This document shows positions 57,507 to 64,000 of a stretch of 64,000 nt of DNA, piece by piece (position 1 is the stretch's first letter; each line of letters opens with the position of its first letter). This stretch comes from a virus, in IMG/VR virus record IMGVR_UViG_3300024999_001770, positions 1 through 64,000 of that record. One strand, given 5' to 3'. The position numbers were made by a program, and so were the translations under genes. Under the pieces are notes generated by a model that was not told the origin of the DNA, ran no database searches, and saw only the letters and a list, made by a program, of their open reading frames with translations.

Positions 57507-60002
57507 ATGGAGTATATCGATTTTTTGAAATCGAAGATAACTCTGGCAAAAGATACTGGATTTGTTATTTCTCCAGATGAAGTTAATCCGATTCTCAAAC
57601 CACACCAACGAGACGCAGTAATTTGGGCTATCAAGGGCGGCAGAAGGGCACTTTTCGAATCCTTTGGGCTAGGTAAAACGATTCAGGAATTAGAGTTTTG
57701 CCGCATTGTGACGGACCGCAAAGGTGGGTATGCTCTAATAGTTTTACCACTTGGAGTTAAACAAGAATTTACGAAAGATGCTGTCAATTTACTTAGAATG
57801 GAAGCGCCTGAGTATGTCCGGAATATGGTCGAAGTTAGGCAATCCAAGGGGCGAATCATGATAACAAATTATGAGCGTGTCAGAGATGGTGACATTGACC
57901 CTAAGTATTTCATTGCTACCTCATTGGATGAAGCATCTGTATTAAGAAGTTACGGTTCACTCACCTATCAGACGTTCTTAGGTAAATTTAAGGGCGTGCC
58001 ATTTAAGCTAGTAAGCACGGCTACGCCTTCGCCAAACAAGTACAAAGAGCTAATTCATTATGCTGGGTACCTCGAGGTAATGGACACCGGATTAGCGCTT
58101 ACAAAGTTCTTTCAAAGGGATTCAACCAAGGCAAATCAACTCACCCTATACCCTCATAAAGAGGTTGAATTTTGGCTATGGATGTCGAGCTGGGCGCTGT
58201 TTATCACTAAGCCATCAGACCTTGGATACTCGGACGATGGATACGATCTTCCTCCAATGGAAATCAGGTACCACGAAATCCCGACAGATCATTCAGGTGC
58301 AGGATCAGAAAGGGACGGACAAGGTAAAATTTTTAGGGACGCTGCACTTGGGCTGAAGGACGCGGCACGAGAGAAGAGAGAGAGTATCAATGAGCGCGTC
58401 AGGAAGATGACTGAGATAGTTCAGAATAATCCAGATGACCATTTCATACTTTGGCACGATTTAGAGGCAGAGAGACACGCTATAAAAAAAGCTTTGCCCG
58501 AATCGGTTGAAATTTATGGTAACCAAGACTACGAGATTAGGGAAAAACGAGTTATTGACTTTTCTGAGGGAAAAACTCGTTTGTTCGCTACGAAGAAAGA
58601 GCTCAGTGGAAGTGGTTGTAACTTCCAGTACCATTGCCACAGGGAAGTATTTCTAGGTATTGATTATCAATTTAATGATTTTTTTCAAGCTATTCACAGG
58701 GTTTACCGATTTCTCCAGAAGGAACCAGTTATTATTGACATCATCTACACCGAGTCAGAGCGGCAAATCCTGCAAGTTCTTCAAAAGAAATGGGAACAAC
58801 ATAATTACCTTGCGGAGAAAATGACGGAGATTATCAAGAGATACGGCCTATCTACCACTTCACTCATGGACAAGATGGCCAGAAGTATTGGAGTTGAGAG
58901 AGTGAAAATTGAATCAGAACACTTCACAGCTGTAAATAACGATTGCATTTTAGAAGTGGCAGGAATGGAAGAGAATAGCATGGATTTATGGTTCAGCTCA
59001 ATTCCTTTCTCCACTCACTATGAATATTCTCCGAGTTATAACGACTTTGGCCATAACGAGGACACAGACAAGTTCTTCGAGCAAATGGACTATTTAACGC
59101 CTGAAGTGCTAAGAACATTGAAGCCCGGCAGAGTATTCGTTTGCCATGTTAAGGATCGTGTACTTTTTGGCAATGCAACGGGTACCGGAATGCCGACGAT
59201 TGAGCCCTTTCACAGCCTTTGCATTCACCACTACATGAGGCATGGATTCCAGTATTTCGGCATGATCACAATTGTTACGGATGTTGTGCGGGAGAATAAC
59301 CAAACCTATCGTCTAGGATGGTCGGAGCAATGCAAGGATGGATCTAAGATGGGTGTTGGTTGCCCAGAGTACATCTTGTTATTCAGGAAGTTACCGAGCG
59401 ATACAAGCACAGCCTATGCAGATATTCCGGTTGTGAAAACCAAGGATGAATATACTCGAGCACAGTGGCAGATTGATGCGCATGGTTTTTGGAGATCATC
59501 CGGGGATAGATTTCTTTCCAAGGATGAGATCAAGTCCGTTGACGTTGGCAAGCTGCAGTCTGTTTATCGAAAATTTTCCCGTGAGTCAATCTATAGCTAC
59601 GAAGAACACGTGGAGATCGCAAAGAGGTTAGATGCCGATGGTCATCTTCCAGCATCGTTTATGGTTGTGGCTCCGGGATCATGGACTGATGAAGTTTGGG
59701 ACGACATTAACCGGATGAGGACGTTTAATTCAGATCAAAAGCGAAAGAATTTACAAATGCATGTTTGTCCCCTTCAGTTCGATACCGTTGAGCGAATCAT
59801 TAACCGCTATTCCAATCCCGGAGAATTAGTGGGTGACTTCTTCGGAGGACTAATGACGGTACCTGAAAGGGCAGTAAAACTAGGCCGTAGAGGTTATGGT
59901 ATTGAATTGAGTGTTGATTATTTCAGGGATGGAGTTAGCTATCTTAAGGCTGCTGAAGAAAAAGTAAGCATGCCATCGTTATTCGATTTCATGGAGGGAT
60001 AA
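57507..60002 (+). CDS. Helicase-DNA methyltransferase fusion, 831 aa
   Basis: Residues 1-450: SF2 helicase/SNF2-like, with FGLGKTIQELEF (motif I), ATSLDEASVLR (motif II), STATPSPNKYKEL (motif III). Residues about 480-831: beta-class N4/N6 methyltransferase, with catalytic SIPF (about 497-500) in place of (D/N/S)PP(Y/F) and SAM motif GDFFGGLMTVPERAVKLGRR (about 773) in place of DPFxGxGTT. A translocating methylase could modify phage DNA processively as anti-restriction. It follows the clamp gene directly. Confidence 0.82.
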   Translation: MEYIDFLKSKITLAKDTGFVISPDEVNPILKPHQRDAVIWAIKGGRRALFESFGLGKTIQELEFCRIVTDRKGGYALIVLPLGVKQEFTKDAVNLLRMEAPEYVRNMVEVRQSKGRIMITNYERVRDGDIDPKYFIATSLDEASVLRSYGSLTYQTFLGKFKGVPFKLVSTATPSPNKYKELIHYAGYLEVMDTGLALTKFFQRDSTKANQLTLYPHKEVEFWLWMSSWALFITKPSDLGYSDDGYDLPPMEIRYHEIPTDHSGAGSERDGQGKIFRDAALGLKDAAREKRESINERVRKMTEIVQNNPDDHFILWHDLEAERHAIKKALPESVEIYGNQDYEIREKRVIDFSEGKTRLFATKKELSGSGCNFQYHCHREVFLGIDYQFNDFFQAIHRVYRFLQKEPVIIDIIYTESERQILQVLQKKWEQHNYLAEKMTEIIKRYGLSTTSLMDKMARSIGVERVKIESEHFTAVNNDCILEVAGMEENSMDLWFSSIPFSTHYEYSPSYNDFGHNEDTDKFFEQMDYLTPEVLRTLKPGRVFVCHVKDRVLFGNATGTGMPTIEPFHSLCIHHYMRHGFQYFGMITIVTDVVRENNQTYRLGWSEQCKDGSKMGVGCPEYILLFRKLPSDTSTAYADIPVVKTKDEYTRAQWQIDAHGFWRSSGDRFLSKDEIKSVDVGKLQSVYRKFSRESIYSYEEHVEIAKRLDADGHLPASFMVVAPGSWTDEVWDDINRMRTFNSDQKRKNLQMHVCPLQFDTVERIINRYSNPGELVGDFFGGLMTVPERAVKLGRRGYGIELSVDYFRDGVSYLKAAEEKVSMPSLFDFMEG

Positions 60003-60009
60003 ATAATAG

Positions 60010-60046
60010 ACCGATAAGGCTACTTATTCAGCAGTCTTATCGGTCA
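60010..60046. terminator. Bidirectional hairpin between convergent genes
   Basis: GACCGATAAG and CTTATCGGTC, 10-bp perfect arms with a 17-nt loop, placed between the methyltransferase gene and the convergent minus-strand gene, whose stop lies in the loop. Confidence 0.6.
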
Positions 60047-60206
60047 CACTGGAAGGGTTTTCTTGATCCTTATCAATAATCCAACGGTTGTCAATCTTAA
60101 CAGCTATAACCTTCCCGGCGGCACAAAGGTTTTTGATATATCCGGGCTTTAATCCCCAAAGATTGGCGGCTTCGTTTACTCCCATGATGTTACTTAAAAC
60201 ACTCAT
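60024..60206 (-). CDS. Excisionase-like HTH protein, 60 aa
   Basis: VNEAANLWGLKPGYIKNLCA, AGKVIAVKIDNRWIIDKD: the winged-helix pattern of excisionases and MerR-like small regulators. On the minus strand within the early operon. It may control DNA methylation/replication genes or assist the integrase. Overlaps the next minus-strand gene by 4 nt. Confidence 0.7.
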   Translation of the reverse strand: MSVLSNIMGVNEAANLWGLKPGYIKNLCAAGKVIAVKIDNRWIIDKDQENPSSVTDKTAE

Positions 60207-60376
60207 TGTTTAACGATCACCCAATCACCGGATATTGCCCTAAACTCGATTTGTGCAACAGTATCCAGTTTACTACACTCCTCAGTCAACCATTCATCGT
60301 TATCGTTGTCTTCCAAAAACTGAGAAAGTGAACCGTTGAAAACCTCATTACCGTCGTTGTGTACCATAATTTCCAT
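60203..60376 (-). CDS. Small acidic protein, 57 aa
   Basis: Read from the ATG at 60376 (or 60385). Acidic: NGSLSQFLEDNDNDEWLTEE, then AQIEFRAISGDWVIVKQ. Upstream gene of a two-gene minus-strand operon with the HTH protein. The layout resembles a toxin-antitoxin or a regulator-and-partner, but no homology is seen. Confidence 0.5.
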   Translation of the reverse strand: MEIMVHNDGNEVFNGSLSQFLEDNDNDEWLTEECSKLDTVAQIEFRAISGDWVIVKQ

Positions 60377-60396
60377 GTCGATCATCCTTTCGATTA

Positions 60397-60443
60397 TGCG
60401 TTAACGCACTTAATACATTCAATATATCATATGCGTTAACGCA
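60397..60443. promoter_or_regulatory. Two TGCGTTAACGCA palindromes, operator pair
   Basis: Perfect 12-bp palindromes at 60397-60408 and 60432-60443, centres 35 bp apart, in the divergent space between the small minus-strand operon and the primase gene. Spacing of about three helical turns suggests cooperative binding by the HTH protein at 60024 or another regulator. Confidence 0.7.
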
Positions 60444-60506
60444 CTGTAAATGATATCTTAGTAGTTTGTGTAAGTAATTTATGGAGGGTTGATAGGGGGC
60501 ATAGAC

Positions 60507-62747
60507 TTGGAAAAACAAACCGATCTGCTCGAAATATTAGATCACATTGACCCTGCTCAGCTAAATTACCAAGACTGGGTAAACGTCGGCATGGGACTAA
60601 AGGAAGCAGGATTTACCGCGTCCGCATGGGATGAGTGGAGCCGTGGTGATTCACGTCGCTACCATGCTGGCGAGTGCTTTAAAAAATGGGATAGCTTCCA
60701 CGGAAACGCGAAACCAATCACAGCGGGAACAATCGTTCAGATGGCAATGGACCAAGGATGGCAGCCTGATAGATCAGAAAGCGCACACGAGCTGGATTGG
60801 GATTCTGTTATTGGTACCAAGGATGACTTGACGATCATTGACAAGAACTGGGTAGAGGGTAAAGAGGTAATAGAGCCGGTATCGTGGGACCATGTAGCAC
60901 AACTTGTGAAGTATCTCGAAACTCTTTTCGAAGCATCAGAGAATGTAGGCTATGTCACTGGTACTTATGAAATGAAAGACGATAAGACTGGAGAAATAGT
61001 CAACAAGCCTACTAAAGGAAACTGTGACCGTACAGCTGGTCAATTAATTGAACTGCTTAGCATATGCGATGGAGACATTGGGGCTGTTATTGGTGACTAC
61101 AAGCCCGAGGTTGGAGCATGGATTCGATTCAATCCATTGGACGGTAAAGGCGTTAAGAACGAAAATGTCACTGATTTCAGATTCTCCTTAGTTGAATCTG
61201 ATGAAATGGAAATTGACAAGCAAAATGCAATAATCCGTGAACTTGAGTTGCCTGTTGCATGTTTAGTTCACAGTGGCAAGAAAAGTTTGCACGCAATTGT
61301 AAGAATCGATGCTGATACTTATGAAGAATATCGCAAAAGAGTTGACTACTTATACAATGTTTGTGCTAAGAATGGCCTCAAGGTAGACACGCAAAACCGC
61401 AATCCATCAAGGCTTTCTCGAATGCCTGGAGTAATGCGTAACGGCCAGAAACAGTTTATTGTGGATACCAACATTGGCAAGGAATCATGGAAGGACTGGC
61501 AAGAATGGATCGAGGGTATTAACGACGATCTGCCTGAGCCAGAGAGCATGGCCACATATTGGGATAACTTGCCCGATCTGTCGCCACCTCTCATCCATAA
61601 TATACTCAGACAGGGCCATAAGATGATGTTAGCTGGGCCAAGTAAAGCCGGTAAGTCGTTTGCTCTCATCGAGCTATGTTGTGCCATTGCAGAGGGTAAA
61701 AAATGGATGGGTTGGGATTGCGCCCAAGGGAAGATCATGTACTTAAACCTTGAGCTTGATAGGGCTAGCTGCCTACATCGTTTCAAGGATGTATATCAAG
61801 ACTTAGGGTGGGAGCCGAGGAACTTGGGCAATATTGATGTTTGGAATCTAAGGGGAAAATCAGTCCCGATGGATAAGTTGGCACCTAAACTGATTAGAAG
61901 GGCACAAAAGAAAAACTACACAGCCATTATCATCGATCCCATTTACAAGGTCATTACCGGTGATGAAAATAGTGCCGACCAGATGGCTGCCTTTTGTAAT
62001 CAATTTGACCGAGTTTGCACCGAATTAGGGGTCGCCGTGATCTATTGCCATCATCATTCGAAGGGTAGCCAAGGCAATAAGCGGAGTATGGATAGGTCTT
62101 CGGGATCGGGTGTATTTGCCCGGGATCCGGATGCACTCTTGGATCTTATTGAACTTGATTTAACGGACTCACTCCTTAAGCAGGAAGAGAATAAAGCCGT
62201 CTGCAAGGTGTGCGAATCATGGCTACGAAAGCATGTTCAGCGTTGGGAAGATGAAGTATCTCAAGACGATTTATGCAGTGAAAAGCAAATGATATTGGCC
62301 TGTGACAAACTGCTAGGGCAAGAATTATATCGGGAAATGCTCAATGAAATCTATCCAGTTAGGCAGAAAGTACGGCAGAGGTCAGCGTGGAGAATCGAAG
62401 GAACGCTGAGAGAATTCCCTAAATTTAACCCTGTGAATATTTGGTTTGATTATCCTACGCACCAGGTGGACGAGGTAGGAAGCTTAAAAGACGTCGAGAC
62501 TGAAGGGGCAGCACCATCGTGGAAAAGTAATTTTGGTAAGAAAAAAGATCCTCAAGAACGCAAGAAGGAACGACTAGATTCACTAGAAACTGCTATCAAG
62601 GGATGCTCTTTTGATGGAAATATTACAGTTCAGGCGCTCTCGGAATACATGGGGACAGTGGATAAAACAGTACGAAATAGAATCAAGGAGCATCCAAAAT
62701 ATGAAATTGTCCAAAATGAAGTTAGGGAAATAATCGAGAAAAGGTAA
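60507..62747 (+). CDS. Primase-helicase replication protein, 746 aa
   Basis: TTG at 60507, 7 nt after GGGGG. Residues about 10-80 are a PriCT-type domain (DWVNVGMGLKEAGFTASAWD; EWSRGDSRRYHAGECFKKWD). Residues about 150-330 resemble a RepB-like/archaeo-eukaryotic primase (RFNPLDGKGVKNENVTDFRF; VHSGKKSLHAIVRID). A RecA-like helicase follows with LAGPSKAGKSFALIEL (about 375) and Walker B region YTAIIIDPIYKVI. C-terminal winged helix (ITVQALSEYMGTVDKTVRNR). Likely replication initiator. Confidence 0.85.
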   Translation: MEKQTDLLEILDHIDPAQLNYQDWVNVGMGLKEAGFTASAWDEWSRGDSRRYHAGECFKKWDSFHGNAKPITAGTIVQMAMDQGWQPDRSESAHELDWDSVIGTKDDLTIIDKNWVEGKEVIEPVSWDHVAQLVKYLETLFEASENVGYVTGTYEMKDDKTGEIVNKPTKGNCDRTAGQLIELLSICDGDIGAVIGDYKPEVGAWIRFNPLDGKGVKNENVTDFRFSLVESDEMEIDKQNAIIRELELPVACLVHSGKKSLHAIVRIDADTYEEYRKRVDYLYNVCAKNGLKVDTQNRNPSRLSRMPGVMRNGQKQFIVDTNIGKESWKDWQEWIEGINDDLPEPESMATYWDNLPDLSPPLIHNILRQGHKMMLAGPSKAGKSFALIELCCAIAEGKKWMGWDCAQGKIMYLNLELDRASCLHRFKDVYQDLGWEPRNLGNIDVWNLRGKSVPMDKLAPKLIRRAQKKNYTAIIIDPIYKVITGDENSADQMAAFCNQFDRVCTELGVAVIYCHHHSKGSQGNKRSMDRSSGSGVFARDPDALLDLIELDLTDSLLKQEENKAVCKVCESWLRKHVQRWEDEVSQDDLCSEKQMILACDKLLGQELYREMLNEIYPVRQKVRQRSAWRIEGTLREFPKFNPVNIWFDYPTHQVDEVGSLKDVETEGAAPSWKSNFGKKKDPQERKKERLDSLETAIKGCSFDGNITVQALSEYMGTVDKTVRNRIKEHPKYEIVQNEVREIIEKR

Positions 62748-62754
62748 CCTTTTT

Positions 62755-63008
62755 CCTTTAGGGAAAGTAGGAAAAAGATCGAGAATTACTTTCCCTAAAG
62801 GAAGAAAAAGTCGGTGTTTTATTATTTCCCTATTACTTTCCCTCAGGGAAGAAAAAGTCGGTGTTTTATCGAGATTTTCCCTCAGGGAAAGGGAAAGGGA
62901 AAATCTATACTACGTATAGGTGTTTTTCCCTTTCCCTAGCACGTGGGTTACGGGGGAAAGTAAGGAGGCGTCGGTGGCCCTCCTTACCTTCCTTCCCCTA
63001 TCCGTAAC
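62755..63008. other. Repeat-rich region, candidate replication origin
   Basis: The 318-bp gap has no gene. A 15-bp inverted repeat (62755-62769 and 62787-62801) contains TTAGGGAAA; further TTTCCCTNAGGGAA palindromes occur at about 62837 and 62876. A 22-bp direct repeat (62801-62822 and 62848-62869) contains AAAAAGTCGGTG. CTATAC-TAC-GTATAG lies at about 62904. A long imperfect hairpin with GTTACGG/CCGTAAC ends spans 62947-63008. Such a cluster next to the primase-helicase gene suits an origin. Confidence 0.55.
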
Positions 63009-63065
63009 TAGGAGAATTTTTCAGAGGGTTAAAAAAGGCGAATGTAAAATTAAGGAGGTAAAAAT

Positions 63066-63617
63066 ATGGAAGCTCAGAAATTGATTGCTGTTGAAGAATT
63101 TAATGGCAAGTACAAAATCAACGAAGATTATCGACCGGTCGCTGAAGCTCTAAAAACAAAATTCAAAGAGCTTGAATATGTGCCAGTTAAAAATATCCTG
63201 TTCATCGAAAACACTGAGGACAAGCGCAAGAAGAATAACTTAATTGTTTATGCTCAGATAAGCAAGATGCCGCCAAAGTTTGAGGAGATTATTTATCAAG
63301 TAACTAAAAAACGCTTTGAGTACATGCTGGAGATCTTCAAGGAAAACACAATGCAAATGAGCAGGTCGCAGATCATCGCGCTGATCTATCACGAGCTAAA
63401 ACATATTCAGTTGGTGCAGTCAAAGGATGGTCCCAAGATCGATCTCGTTGGCCATGACGTAGAAGACTGGCTAAACATGGTTGAGAAACTGGGGCTTAAC
63501 TGGGCTAGTACCAAAGGATCAATACCCAACCTCTTGGACGAAGATATTAACTGGGAGAGCATCGAAGGGCCACATAGTCTTTTCCCTGCTGAAATATCAC
63601 TAAAGCTGGTGAAATAA
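63066..63617 (+). CDS. Putative phage metallopeptidase, 183 aa
   Basis: Contains the zinc motif ALIYHELKHIQLVQ (HExxH; about residues 114-118) and a downstream LVGHDVEDWLNM (third ligand). It matches the phage metallopeptidase family placed with replication genes in Firmicute phages; substrate unknown. TAAGGAGG stands upstream of the ATG. Confidence 0.75.
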   Translation: MEAQKLIAVEEFNGKYKINEDYRPVAEALKTKFKELEYVPVKNILFIENTEDKRKKNNLIVYAQISKMPPKFEEIIYQVTKKRFEYMLEIFKENTMQMSRSQIIALIYHELKHIQLVQSKDGPKIDLVGHDVEDWLNMVEKLGLNWASTKGSIPNLLDEDINWESIEGPHSLFPAEISLKLVK

Positions 63618-64000
63618 ATGCGAATAGAGTTTTTTATGCCGATGGAACCACCAACGTCAACACACCAGATGAAAAAAGCTAGATGTGTAAAAGGCAAACC
63701 GCAGTTTTACGAACCAACTGAGCTACAAGTCGTAAGGGCTAAACTAAAGGCTCATTTAGCTGGGCATATCCCTAGCGAGAGATTGTATGGAGCATTAAGA
63801 CTTGTCACAAAGTGGTGTTTCCCAATTACCCATAAGCACAATCAAGACGGAGAATACAAGACTACCAGGCCAGATGCTGACAACATGATCAAGTTGCTTA
63901 AGGATGTTATGACGGATCTTGGCTACTGGTACGATGATGCACAAGTGGCATCGGAGATTACTGAAAAATTTTGGGCCAAGGTACCCGGTATTTATGTGGT
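63618..64000 (+). CDS. rusA: RusA-type Holliday junction resolvase (partial)
   Basis: 127 residues are seen before the window ends. The N-terminus IEFFMPMEPPTSTHQMKKAR and catalytic region TRPDADNMIKLLKDVMTDLG YWYDDAQV (given in two parts) show the Asp residues that bind Mg2+. It cleaves four-way junctions from recombination and replication. The ATG stands directly after the metallopeptidase stop. Confidence 0.88.
   Translation, partial: MRIEFFMPMEPPTSTHQMKKARCVKGKPQFYEPTELQVVRAKLKAHLAGHIPSERLYGALRLVTKWCFPITHKHNQDGEYKTTRPDADNMIKLLKDVMTDLGYWYDDAQVASEITEKFWAKVPGIYV

Noticed and set aside
1-64000. tRNA genes
   Set aside because: None recognised by eye; small structured RNAs cannot be excluded without a covariance-model search.

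Overview
The window reads as most of a temperate myophage genome, or phage-plasmid, of a spore-forming Firmicute. Gene density is high, Shine-Dalgarno sites are strong (AGGAGG-type), TTG/GTG starts are frequent, and base composition is moderately AT-rich. A stand-alone Spo0A effector-domain homologue at 49.4 kb argues for an endospore-forming host. Sporomusa/Pelosinus-like or Desulfosporosinus-like hosts would fit, but that is only a guess from overall flavour. No rRNA, tRNA or bacterial housekeeping gene was recognised. The sequence opens just before the small terminase gene and closes inside a RusA-type resolvase, as expected of a circular or permuted phage genome opened at the terminase.

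Layout. 0.1-12 kb, plus strand: a lambda-type head module (Nu1-like and GpA-like terminase, lambda-type portal, ClpP-like protease with a nested scaffold, gpD-like decoration protein, gpE-like capsid) followed by neck genes. 10-20.6 kb: a P2-type contractile tail (sheath, tube, frameshifted assembly chaperone, tape measure, then X, D, V, U, W, J, I, H equivalents). 20.6-27.5 kb: small accessory genes and a tyrosine recombinase gene split by a 3.5-kb recombinase-in-trio (RIT) element. 27.5-29.4 kb: lysis genes. 29.4-34.2 kb: independent cargo units, mostly with their own terminators, including a nucleoid-associated-protein (NdpA/YejK-type) gene coupled to a membrane-protein gene, and a HEPN-type protein. 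34.3-39.4 kb, minus strand: a plasmid-like module (ribbon-helix-helix/coiled-coil protein with palindromic operators, a two-TM protein, M23-like peptidase, small membrane protein, replication-relaxation protein, FtsK-like ATPase) with four 12-bp iterons. 39.4-42.6 kb: an unknown 316-aa protein, small XRE regulators and hypotheticals.

42.6-49.8 kb is the lysogeny/early control region: large serine integrase, XRE repressor, a seven-site operator region, Cro-like protein, Bro-type antirepressor, then small early genes including a beta-solenoid repeat protein and the Spo0A-C homologue. 49.8-64 kb is DNA metabolism: PP-loop (PAPS-reductase-like) enzyme with an Fe-S motif, RecF/SbcC-like ATPase, HD protein, Sak4-like RecA-fold ATPase, DUF669 protein, DEAH helicase, phage sliding clamp, helicase-methyltransferase fusion, primase-helicase, a repeat-rich origin candidate, a metallopeptidase and RusA.

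As a whole: integrase, repressor and antirepressor set the lysis/lysogeny choice; the early operon recombines, replicates and possibly modifies DNA; the late operon builds a lambda-headed, P2-tailed virion; holin and amidase lyse the cell. The plasmid-like block suggests a possible extrachromosomal state. The most novel-looking items are the NdpA/membrane-protein pair with its start-site hairpin, the plasmid-like module with iterons, the Spo0A-C homologue, and the RIT insertion. All functions are read from protein motifs and context by eye; no database search was possible.
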